Source of the DNA: Symsagittifera roscoffensis
Lineage: Eukaryota; Xenacoelomorpha; Acoela; Convolutidae
Assembly: GCF_963678635.1 (NCBI RefSeq)
Contig: NC_087069.1
Span: forward strand, 45,980,326 to 46,044,325
DNA length: 64,000 nt
Direction: 5' to 3'
This document shows positions 45,980-56,967 of the stretch, one piece after another; positions within the stretch are counted from its first letter, which is position 1, and the number at the start of each line of letters is the position of its first letter. The notes under the pieces are model-generated. The model had not been told where the DNA came from and did no database searches. It saw only the letters and a program-made list of their open reading frames with translations. Both the position numbers and the translations under genes were made by a program.

Positions 45980-48870
45980 TTCATTCATTCATTGGCTCGA
46001 GTTGGTCGGGTTGGGCTCGTCCGTCTCCAGTCTAAGGAACTTCGCAATTTCCACTGACCTAAGCCACAGGTCTGCGGGAGTGAGTGGGAGGGATTTTTGG
46101 GGCAGTTAAAATTGTGGCAACTAGTGTGGGGTGCTAGGTGACAGTCGAGGCATAGTGGGGAAACTTGGTTGACTAGTCAGGAGAGGTGTGTGTTTAAAAG
46201 CCGGCTGTCACCAGACCGAAGTTAGGAGAATTTACAGCGGGTAGTTCTGGGGAGAGATTTTTCTGTGGGGTCGACCTGAGGGGACAGTATACAAATTATT
46301 TTAGAGGAAGGGATTTTTGTGAGGAACTTGGTTACTAGATTTGTGTGGTTGTGATTTCAAAGAGACTTGGGGTGGTCAAAAGCTAAAGTGGAAATGTCTG
46401 GGTTATTAAGATTAAGTGAAGGTTAAGATTGATTAAAACCGAGTCAGTGTCTTCTTTAAAAGTGCTTATAATTTAATGTCGAACTTGACGTGGAGGTGTG
46501 AGGTGTGAGTGGTAAAAATTATTTGGGTGTTGTGAGCGGTATGACGGGACAAAAAAAATTGAGAGGTTAAATGAGTGTGGTGATTTGGAACATTGAGGAT
46601 CTCGACTTCACTGTGCAGGTGGGCAGTGGAACTCATGAGTGTTGAACCGGTAATAACTCTGAGGGCTTGATTTTAGGTAACCTGCTGGTTATTAAGGGAT
46701 GTTTTGCTGGCGGCATGTGACCAAGCAGGGGAGGCATCATCCAAAATGGGGCGTGAAAGGCTTTGTAGGTTAAAAGGGAGGTTTCTGTAAACTGTCCCCA
46801 AGAGGATCCTGCCAACGCTTTTAGGACACCTGTTCTGCGGCGAGCCTTGTCATCGGATCTTTTACAGTGTGCAGCAAAGCATAAGGTTGGGAAAAAAACC
46901 CTTAAAATTTTTGGGTTTTTGTTAAGAGGGAGAGGCTGGTTGTTTAAACGTACGCTGGGTGTTTTGTTAAAATCTTTTTTGTACGATAAAAAAAGGTAAC
47001 TGATCGTTTAGAGGACGGCAAAGATAACTTCCTGGGAGTAAAGTAGTGAAATCATTTTAAATATGATGAAGGTAATTGTTCAACGATCGAGATGCTGCCT
47101 CTACATCAGGGCTTCGGCAAAAGGGATGGAAATAGCCAGAGTTAGATGTGAGACCAACATAATTGGGGGATGTGGGAGCGTCATGGACGTGAAAACTAAA
47201 AAGAGTGGGCAAAAGAACAGAGCCCTGGGATCTTCACAGTGACTTATTTTGTGGGGGGATTCTTGGTTGTTAAAATGTTTGGTGGCTTGTCGGCCATTCA
47301 ATTATAGTTTTTCAGTCAACGAACAACACCTCTCGGGAGCGGTGTGCCATGAATTAGTTCGTTCCATGAGTAACAAAAGCCTTCGAGAGGTCAAAGGTTG
47401 CGAGAACAATGCGGGAGGATGGGCGATTTTGATTAAAACCGTGTGTGATGAAAAAAGTCTAGTGTGGAAAGCGCAGTAGTGGTAGAGTGGAAAGGACAAA
47501 AACCATGTTGATGTGTTTTGGTAGGGAGATACTTTGTTAAAAAAGAGTGAATGAGCCTTTCTCAAACTTCTTTAACGGCGGGACAGAGTAAGGAGATGGG
47601 CCTAAAATAAGTGGATAATTTATGGTCCTTTTCGGGTTTGGGTAGGGAGATTACCTTCGAGTTTTTTCACATTTGAGGGATAAAATTTTTAGACAGCGAC
47701 ATCTTAAAAAAAGGGTCAAATATTCAAGAGCTAGGCTTCCCAGGTGTTTTAAGTGAATTTTGCAAAAACTATCCGGACGAAGAGCTCCCGAGGGTTTGCT
47801 GTCTACAATGACTTGTTTAGTTTGTAGCTTGGCGAAAGTGGGCTTATCTAACAGGCTGAGCTTGGCTATTTTCCAGAGTAGCTTATCTGACGCATGAATC
47901 CTGGCATTTGTAAACTGTTTATTAAAATTATTGGCTATGTCTGTGTCTGGTGAGATTGTTTTTGATTCAAATTGAATAGGGTGCCTTCTTACTGCAGGCC
48001 CGGATCCGTTTAGGGAGCGTACCACTTTCCAGAACTTTCTGGCGTCAGTGCGATAATCTCAGATCTGGAGTAATCTACGCCATTCGTTTCTTTTGACATT
48101 CGCTGTCTGATTGAGGAGTTGAGAATTCAATTGGGAAGCGGTGAAACCACTTTTTTGAATTAGAGTGTATAAGGGACTTATTGACGGGTTACATCTTTGT
48201 TTCTTGAGCTTGGTTTCCCAGAATAGATCCATGTGTACTTCATTCTGGGCTAGTAAAGCTGCAATCTCAGGAGCTTTTCCAGAGATTCCATTACAATTAA
48301 ACTGGAGGACTCTAAGGGTGCCTTTTGATTGTTTGGTTTGGGAATTGGTTGCAGAAGGGGCTTTGGGCAAGGATTGGTTTTTGGAAACTGTTACTGAGTA
48401 AGAAGTGGTGGATGGGGTTTTAGTTCCGGAGGGATATAAGATGACGGTAGAAGTGCAAAGAGGACAGTTAAAATCTCGGTGATGTTCTTTTTTGAAAATT
48501 TGAGGCCGCTGCATTTAAAAGGTTTCCAGCCACATATGTGGCACCAGTCACTGGCTTGGTTTCTATTAATGTTCAGGCAACAGGGTGAACAGTTTCAGGG
48601 ACCGGGGTTAAGGTTAATGCCGGATCTAACGAGTAGGGTGAGTTTGAGCAGGCGGAGCAGGCTGGCTGGCTTCAGATGCTCCGTAACCGAAAACAGATGC
48701 TCCATGGGAGGGGCTTGATGCCATTTGAAACCTGGAAAACCAGGATTTCGTGTCCACCACTTCAAGGCGGCGTCGTCTGGATCCGTTTTAAAATGATAGT
48801 TCAACTCCAGAAAAATGATTAACAAAAAATTCAAGGACGTATTTTCGAAAAGTTTCAATTTTGGAGTCAA
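45980..48870 (-). mobile_element. LINE 1: non-LTR retrotransposon with 2A-like motif, degenerate
   Basis: The minus strand reads, in order: an N-terminal segment ending SGINLNPGP (2A-like), a PHD-like Cys/His cluster (WCHICG, then FNCPLC), an endonuclease start (LRVLQFNCNGISG, WETKLK), an RT entry block (IHLKHLGSLALEYLT), SLPKPEK, motif A as TFDLSKAF near 47390, and a C-terminal block with ASPAW and QNQALRVITG near 46700. The YADD box is degraded. The 3' end carries (TGAA)n at 45980-45994, a typical LINE tail. A large part of the endonuclease is missing and there are many frameshifts. It is closest in style to CR1/Jockey-type elements. Confidence 0.8.
48595..48870 (-). pseudogene. LINE N-terminal segment ending in a 2A-like NPGP
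   Basis: 91 codons. The last residues are LLVRSGINLNPGP, immediately followed by a stop. 2A peptides end D-x-E-x-N-P-G-P and cause the ribosome to release and continue; here the motif is altered upstream (G-I-N-L-NPGP). The stop in place of the next residue would end translation exactly at that point. Known non-LTR elements of several invertebrates carry 2A-like motifs at their N-terminus. Confidence 0.55.
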
Positions 48871-49619
48871 AAATTTCGAAAATTGTCTTCAAAAGTTTTA
48901 AACTCTAGTAAGACAACAGTAGCGTCTTTTTGAATGCATCTTGTTTTTCAAAACTTGGAAATATGGCTAAAATCCACTTTCCCCCAACCTAAAGGAAGAA
49001 GAAGAAACTTCTCCGTTCAATTACATAATTTTAGCAATTTATCGTTATAAGTTATTATTAAAATGTAACTCGGAGAAGATAGACAACGAAGCCATATTGC
49101 ACATAAACGCCTACTTTTTCTAAGCATGTTTATTTCAGTACCAGGAAAAGATTTCCTAAATGTTTTCAGAGTTTATTAAAAAAATTGTAAATTCATCAAT
49201 TTCTCCTAAGCTACGAGCATTTGAACGAACAACTCTTGTCATTGTAACCGAAATCGTAAATTATATCTCTCTAAGCAGGCAACCGCCGATAAGAAAAAAA
49301 AACATTCTAATTTAGATTCAATCATTTTTTAGAAAAATAAACTAATAGATTTTTTTCTAGATTTTTGATTTTTTAAAAAAACCTAAAATCGTCAATATCT
49401 CCTAAACTTAGAGTTCTTGTGGGATCAAATTTTGGCATTAAAGATTCAATTCTAAAATACACCCCGTTAGCAAACAACCACGGGTTCAGTAAATTTTTTG
49501 AAATCATAATTTGAAATGTGGCGTTAGAACATCAAGTTTTAGCGTTAGAACATCAATCCTAAAATACACCCCAGTTAGCATTGCAACCACGGGTTCAAAA
49601 AGTTTTTTCTACTTGTATT
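48871..49619. other. Between two LINEs, no gene seen
   Basis: AT-rich. CTAAAATACACCCC occurs twice (49453 and 49558), each followed by GTTAGCA and CCACGGGTTCA, so a roughly 100-base segment is repeated in tandem. Confidence 0.5.
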
Positions 49620-49756
49620 TCAGTTGTAATTAATTGTAATTGATTGTAATCAATTGTAATCGATTCACTTTTTATTAAAATTGATTCACTCTCCATTTTG
49701 CCTGAAAATACAGTTTTAACTGTATAATAAATTATTACTAATTCTGTTTTCGAAGC

Positions 49757-50263
49757 TTATTCAAAATTCTCGGGGATCAATTTTTGCGCTGACAGAAGGT
49801 TGAAAAGCTTGATAGCGCGATAGCGAACTGAAAATCGATCAATTTTTCTTCTTACTAATGGGTTCTGGTAATAGTGTTGTTTTCGACAGTCGACTGCCCT
49901 TGTCTTCTTTTCAAAGGAGAATAGATCGTTTAAAGTTTTTGGGTGAGAGAGATTTTGTGACAGCACGAAGAACAAATTTGAGTACCTCAAAAACATGAAT
50001 TTCAAACATCGATAAAAATTTATTTTCTTGAACAATGTCACGAGAACTATGGCTACGCTTTCGAAATAGACGAGTTTAAGAATTTTTTTTTTGCATTTGA
50101 AGTAAACACTTATCGAACTGTAGCTGCAACAACCGTATATGAGGATCCCATATTGAATGATGGGAACCACATGAACTCTATAGTATTCAAGCAATTGGTT
50201 TCTTCGCTCATAATGCCTTAGTTTCGATATAATCCCGCATTGTTTTCCGACTCTCATTTTCAC
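49757..50263 (-). pseudogene. LINE 2 RT C-terminal part
   Basis: 168 open codons with HVVPIIQYGILIYG and a following basic, Lys- and Arg-rich region, as in the thumb and C-terminal part of LINE RTs. The YxDD box upstream has been lost to decay (50.3-50.6 kb). Confidence 0.7.
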
Positions 50264-50625
50264 TGAATCAGCAAGACTTAGAAATGATAATTTAGAATCA
50301 ATATATAAGCCTAGATATTTTTAAACAAATTTTTATAATTACCTTTGAGAATATAAGAGTGAATTTTGAATTGGAAGCCAGTTTTATGTTCATTTGCATT
50401 ATCTTATTTTTATTTCTATATAACTCTTTCCATGCAAACAAAAGTCAAGATGAAGAAGATTGTTTTAAAAATTTATAGTCTGGCGGCCTAGAGAGTTATG
50501 TTGGTGCTGTTTTAATTGTCACGGGCAAATCAATGTATATAATGTATTTTTATAAGGAACTGCAACGGACCCAAAATCGATCCTTGTGGGATGCCGCATG
50601 TTTTTCCAATCTAAAGAAACACCAA

Positions 50626-50976
50626 TTACTTCAAATCGCTGCTGACTATATTTGAGGTAGGAGTTAAACAATTTAATGCAAGTGCCTCTAATGTCACTTG
50701 CATCAAGTTTCGTAGTGTTTCATGATCGAGAGTATCAAAAGCTTTTCTTAAATCAAAGAAAAACAATAAGCCTTTCTTAAACGAGTTTCCAAGAAATATT
50801 TTTTCAGTTAGCTCAACAATTGCTTCTATTATATTTTGTTTCGATCTGAACCTAAAATGTTTGCTATAGAACAACGCAAATTTTTTCCATGAATGCATAG
50901 ACGCGATTATACATTGTTCTGTCGTATACCTTGCTCTATACAATAAGTAAAGAGATTGACATATAATAACTTTCAT
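50626..50976 (-). pseudogene. LINE 2 RT fingers and palm part
   Basis: 116 open codons containing FRSKQNIIEAI and LLFFFDLRKAFDTLDH (motif A with catalytic Asp). The next block, CGIPQGSILGPL, continues in another frame at 50560-50620. Confidence 0.75.
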
Positions 50977-53579
50977 CTAAATGGATTTGTCTTTATGAAC
51001 TGGAAATACTTTTGCTTCACGCAAAGCAGAAGTAAATATGCCATTTTCAATGGGGCAGTAACGTTTTTGGGTGCTCTCACAATTTTATTGCTAATGTAGT
51101 CATCCCTGGTCTTGATTTGTTGTCTAATTGACAGATAAAATTGTTTATATCTAATGGCGTTGTTCTGTACAGAAGCATTGACCAATTTAATTTAGGTATT
51201 GAAGGTGCAGATACAGTTGAAACTTCTGTTTTTAGATTTCAGCAGTGTAGATCAGGAAAATCATTAAATCACTTTGCAACATCTTTTTCAATTGGATTAT
51301 CAATTACTGAGTGGCATGATTCAAGAAAAAGCCCTTAAGATTGAGATGATGAATTGCCACCTAGCTCATTAGGTAAATTATATGTTAGACTTGAGCCACC
51401 AATACAATTCATAAACTTATTCCAATAAAATTTTTTGTTATTTCACTTTGACCGCTTGCTCGATTTTTGTTCTCAAATTAGTAGCAAAAAACCCAACAAA
51501 CTTCTAACTTCAATGTTTATTTCCAGCTTCTGTGCATTTTCTTCCTTTTTACTCTGAGATTTTTCAACGCGTTGTTGAACCATGGTGGATGTGGTTTCTT
51601 TCTAGGTTTTTTTCTTGATTGGAGCGTATCGGTTTATCAATTTTTGAAGGGTAGACTGAAAAGTGTCAAAGGCTTGCTCAGGATCTTCCCTCGGAAGAAC
51701 TCCATTTTCGATCGCTTTGAATGATAGTTTCAAATCTTTGAGCAAATGAGTTAACCGTGATTTGTTTTTTAGAAAAGTAGTATCTCTAAAAGAATACATA
51801 GAATCTGAAAAAAATTGCTCATTGGCGAGATGAGTAGATTCGGATAAAGATCAGCAATATTTTCATACTGCTTGACAATTGCTTTAGTTTTCGATTAAGT
51901 CTTATTTTTAAAGTGATTAGTACATATAGATGAAAATGGTGAAGAGCGAGTCGGTTCAAAACCATAAAGTTCAAACCCTTTAGAAACAATACTGTTGATG
52001 TATTTAGTTGAAAGCTGATTCTCCTGTAGCGTATTGATGTGAAAACTTTCGCATATGAGGACTTTTTCCGATGTTGAAATATCCATCTCAAAGAAATCTT
52101 CAAGCTTATTAACGGAGTGTAATTTCTTGTTTGATCTTGTTGGGTTATAAACTATTTTCAATCGAAAAGTTTTCTCTCAACGTACACAAATATCGATTCT
52201 TCAAATGGAGTTTCCAGTTGCCTGAGTATCATCAGCTTTTTTAAATTTGGATCATAACCCCTCCTTCCTTTACATTAGTGCGTTTTTTACCAAACAATCA
52301 AAAATCTATTCATAAGATATCCTTTAGAATTATCATTATCCCTAAGCCAAGTTTCGCTTAATCAAATTGTATTTGGTTGTGACTCAAGAGTTGTTATAAG
52401 TGCTTCCATTTTTTCAAATTGGTGTTTTATTGGGATTGTGTTTAAATTCAGAACTGAAAAATCATTATTAGCATCAGATAAATTGGATGACACAGAACTA
52501 TGATTAGGTACCAGTTGACTGTTCGACGCGAAAATCACCTTCTGACGTTGCGCCTGGTGTTGACAAATCATGGTTCTTAACAACTGGAGTAACTGGTTTC
52601 AGTGCTGAATTAAAATGAGAAAAAATGCATATACTATTTCACTTGCTATCGTTTGAGTTTCTTCCTTCTCCTCAAAGGGAGAAATATTTATCTTTCGCTT
52701 TCTTAGGGATCGTCCCATAGAAAAATTCGTTTTTGCTCTGTCATTGAAATTGGACAATTTTGGTGCTTGTATAACACCATGAGGCCCAATTTAAATGATA
52801 GAAATTTTTCAGCTCAGCAATTCAGCGGGGTTAGTATGCAGATTGTTAAGGTTATTGGCATACGCATTTTGTTTGTAAGTATAATATGGGATACGATTGG
52901 CTATCGCTTCTGATCCAAGTGCTCTGTCGCGAGTTTATAAGCTTCTTTCAAAAAACACTGGCTGTCCTTTATAGTTCAAGAATTTTTTCTGCGCCATGAT
53001 CTGCGCTTTCAAACAACGTCACGATATGCATGATATATGCATTTCATAATCACTGGTACAGTTGTGCCAGGTTTCAAAGGATGACAAGCCGCTATTTTAA
53101 GTCTGGGAATTTTAATCTTTATTGATGTTACTCATTATTTGCAGGATATCACCAATTGTGTCTGCTGCGATATCAATGTTGAAGAAAGTCAGACATAACT
53201 TACGAGAGTACTTCTCAAGATCTACGGCTCTTTCAGATACATCGTAAATTTCGTTCTTATTTTTTCAAAATTTTTCTCAGATTCCGATTGATCAGCCTTC
53301 AGGTTTTTGATCTCTTTTCTTTGCTTGGCTACTATTCCGACTAACTGTGTCCTTACCTCGAGCAATTTTGGATCTCCTGATAGCCCTTGTATTTTCCCCA
53401 ATAATTCATGTGATTCGTCTCGTTCGAAAATGTTAATTTTGGGTGAAGAATAAGATCCTTATCGCAGATAGATTGATTATGATTCATTATCTCAATTATT
53501 TAGTAAGTTTATCACGGAAATTAGGCAAATTTGTTTATAAGGCTAGTTTGTTTATTTTGCTTATCAATTTTTATGTTTG

Positions 53580-53745
53580 TTTTGCATAAAGATATTACTA
53601 AATGCGTCATGTTACGACGTAAAGTATGAAAAACAAAACTGTTCACAGTTGTCAGTTCGATCACCATTTCGTTGCATAATGACAACGTTAAATAAACTTT
53701 TCAAAACTGAATCTGAAAGGTGTGAACTGGAAAAGAGCCTGAATT
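53580..53745. repeat. Dispersed repeat, second copy of the 41600 element
   Basis: Shares GTTACGACGTAAA, GAAAAACAAA, ATGACAACGTTAAAT and ACTGGAAAAGAGCC with 41610-41760. The left terminal repeat is not recognised here. Confidence 0.6.
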
Positions 53746-54559
53746 ATATAAATAGGAGGACACTTATTAAAATTGCATAGTCATTTTTTGTCATTCTTCC
53801 ACAGTTTTATCTGAGTTGTTGATCGGTGCATGGAGCTGTATAAAACTAACATCAGTAATTTCAAAATTTAGTTCTTTTTTTTTCACTTTTGTAAGGTATC
53901 CAAACAAAAATTTACATATTTTAAGAGAGTGACTCACCAACCCATCAAAAAATTATATATCGATAAAACTAATTATCTGCTTGAGAAAATCTGCAATAGG
54001 AACTCGCATGCTCGAACAAACAATCTTCTCAAATTTTAAGCTCTTAATTGAGTAAATAATTAGCTAATTGTTCAATCAATGACTTACTGATTTTTAACAG
54101 GACAAACCATTCAACATTTGGGCTTCAACAAATTGAACAAATGAGCTTAATGCTTCACTTTTTTGAAACACATTTCTCCTTCAATTCTCAAGTCAGATCG
54201 AACGTAGAGCTAAACTCAACCAAATGCATTTATTTGCAACTAATGCTCAATTGCAAATCGTTAAAGGGCATTTAATTTTTTGAGAAGTTTTAAAGTAAAT
54301 CTTCATTTTATATTACAGCCCAGGTCCAGTAATCTTGAAAATATTGCCAAGATCTTGAAGATTCTTAAAGATTTATCAAAGATAGCAAAAAACTTCAAAA
54401 ATAATTCTGGCTTTTTCCAAGGTACCTAAGCGTCCAAACTCCAGGAATACGACCTCAGAAACATGTACGATCGCTCCGGCAGCTCAACGGAGGAATTTGA
54501 TTTTTTCAAAGTGATAAGAAATTTTAGCTTAGAAAAATATAGAATTTTTTATCCAATGT
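53746..54559. other. Intergenic stretch, no gene seen
   Basis: AT-rich, no ORF with recognisable content and no clear repeat. Confidence 0.4.
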
Positions 54560-54983
54560 GGGAAGCGGTGCAAGAAAAAAAACTTGGGATTCGACCCCCT
54601 CACCGACCAAAGAGTCCTCTTTTGATACTATATTATTATATCCATTTTCGGTCGGCCAGTCCGCTAAACTTTTCAAATTTTCTTACTTATTTTGAAGGGG
54701 GAGCGCGCACAAAAAAAAACGCGATTTTTTGACCTGGAAAACGCGAGTCTTCCAAAATGTCGTTTTGGAAAACGCGAAATTTCCAAAACGACATTTTTGA
54801 CCTGTTTTTTCAAAAAAAAATTGCCGGCTTCACATTTTTCTTTGTCTAAATAGGGTCATTATACTGTTCTGGGAGCAGTCGGAAAATCAATTTGGCCGAG
54901 CTAAAAAAAGTCGACAAAATTATCGAAAGTTTTATTTGAAAAACCGCCCCTCCCCCGACGAGAAAATTCCATATCCGCCCCTG
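54560..54983 (+). mobile_element. hAT-like non-autonomous element, third copy
   Basis: Ends in ATCCGCCCCTG like the copy at 42437 and shares inner blocks (CCATTTTCGGTCGGCCA; ACTGTTCTG; AAAACCGCCCCTCCCC). The left end is unclear. Confidence 0.45.
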
Positions 54984-55611
54984 TGCGCATCAAAAGCAAA
55001 TTTGAACAAAACAAAATGCATGTAAATGCAAAAACTTTGGACAAACGTCCAAAACTTGATCATTTTCAAAACGTCTCAGACTAAAAATTTGAAGCAGTTT
55101 TTGAGTTTTTTGGAGTGTATTTTCAGATAATTATATTTCACACTCTCTAAGAGTTGCCTTTGAGTGACTCTAAAAGTTGCCTTTGTGTTTCAAACAATTA
55201 ACTGCAGACTAACACGCGCTCGTAGTCTAAAGTATAAAGCTCTAAACCGGTTAGATCAAACTATTACAATCGGTGAGAATTGGACTCTCAAAATTTGAAA
55301 GATCGATTATCCTCGCTAATCTCCAAAACTGATCCAAATTCGTTAAATTAATAAGAGATATTTCTCGGCAAATAACTCGGTCAATAAAATTATTTTCGAC
55401 ATTATTTTTATTGATCTGAACATCATATAACATTTTTATCATCTGTCCGTTTTTGGTACAAATTGGCTCAAGCTAGCCACAAGAACCGGTCGGTAATGTC
55501 CTTGAGACAAATTGCTCTTTTTGGCGGTCAGTCTTAATCAAGGCTGAACCGAATTAGAACCAAAAAACAGTTAAAATAGGATGTAACCCCCGTTTTAGTA
55601 TATTAATACAT

Positions 55612-55691
55612 GGGCAGGTGGGGGACTCGAACCTACGTCAACTGTTAACCTATGTAATCGGCGTTAGCTTAGGCCACTCGGCCAACTGTGC
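55612..55691 (-). pseudogene. tRNA-like sequence (pseudo-tRNA or SINE head)
   Basis: On the minus strand TTGGCCGAGTGG looks like the D-arm of a Leu or Ser tRNA and GGTTCGAGTCCCCC like a T-arm, at a spacing that fits a tRNA with a long variable arm. The acceptor ends pair at only about four of seven positions and the anticodon stem is poor. I do not call an anticodon. It is probably not a working tRNA. Confidence 0.45.
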
Positions 55692-56022
55692 TTATTTTAT
55701 ATGCATCTATACTCTTGTTTTATTCTATACTCTTGTTTTGCATTGCAACATCGATCCTTTTTGAGTGACTTCGAAGAAAGGAAAAATTGTCAATCAAACA
55801 CATATACAATTTTGTTTCGGATAAGCTTCAGCTCAAGCAGTTAATATACGATAAGTGATGATTTCCTTGTCTTTTCCCATCTGAATTTTCTGTATCGGTC
55901 TTCTTGATGGGGCGATTCCTCAAATGGTCTTACTGTCGGTGAGTTTGATCTATATGAGTATGTTTATGACTGATGTTGTTAAATAATGTACATAGTAAAT
56001 AAATCAGATGTTTTATAAAATG

Positions 56023-56967
56023 TACCCGGGTTGACCAAAACTTCTTATCATACATTTTTCATATATGAGAAACTTCTTGTCATACAATTTCATACAATTC
56101 CATACGTACAGAAAATTGTATGAAAACTCTATGATAAGCATTTTTCCATATATGAAAATTGTATGATAGGTGTTTTCCCATAAACCAAAAATTTTGATTT
56201 TTTCTTTCTGAATTTAGTTTCTGAAAAATTTTCGGTTGTGTTTGCAACCGAACACAAGTGACTAAGACCTTGGTTACTGAAAACACGAAAGGTTGGACGG
56301 TCTTGCATTTACAATGCATAGAAAACGACCTAAATACAGCTGTCTTTCACAATTGATATAACAAAAGTAACAAATTTTATTTTCTGGCAAAATTTTTTAA
56401 TGATGATTATTTTAAATTTTTGAATTTTCAAAATATCAGACATTGATCAAGGCATACATGAACACCCCATACAAAAGAAATATGCAATTTCAGCGTTTTT
56501 GAAAAAAAAAATTAAGTGAAAAGAAAATAAAAGCCAATTTTATCGTATCCAGGACTACGTTATGCACACAAAATATTAAATTTTGCATGCAAAAAATTTT
56601 TTTTCGAAAAATGTTTGTTTGCGTACAAAATTCGATTTGCGGTTGAAAAAAAAATAAAATTTTTTTTGGGCCAATTTTCAGAATTACTTGAAAAAAAATT
56701 TTGTGTCGCCATCAAAAAAATGCCAGTCATACAATTTCCATATATGGGAATTCTATGATAAGCATTTTTTTTCAAAAAACGAAAACCTCAGTTTTTTATC
56801 ACCAGACTGTTTTTTTTAGAATCAAATAGCCACAGAAATAAGTTTATACCAGTTTTCAACCATTTTTAGAAATTTGTATGAAAATTGTATGACAAGCATT
56901 TTTCCACACACTTGATGTATAGAATTGTATGATTAGCATTTTTGGTGTATGGAGGTCAACCCGGGTA
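56023..56967. mobile_element. TA-flanked MITE, 945 bases
   Basis: TA, CCCGGGTTGACC ... GGTCAACCCGGG, TA: perfect 12-base ends. Inside are repeated short motifs in both directions (TCATACAATTTCATA, GTATGATAAGCATTTTT). No transposase. Same family as 42603 and the arms at 20340 and 25039. Confidence 0.8.

Larger units (their letters stand above)
49620..53450 (-). mobile_element. LINE 2: non-LTR retrotransposon, near full length, degenerate
   Basis: On the minus strand: an ORF1-like part with a coiled-coil stretch (QLVGIVAKQRKEIKNLK, near 53330), a worn ORF1 remainder to 52.6 kb, an endonuclease start (SVLNLNTI, then LSETWL near 52345 after an in-frame TGA), an RT with FRSKQNIIEAI, FFDLRKAFDTLDH (50740-50790) and CGIPQGSILGPL (50590), and a C-terminal block IIQYGILIYG (50130). 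The 3' end has a 10-base tandem repeat (ATTACAATYR) at 49623-49663. Stops and frameshifts are throughout. This is a Jockey/CR1/L2-like layout. Confidence 0.85.
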
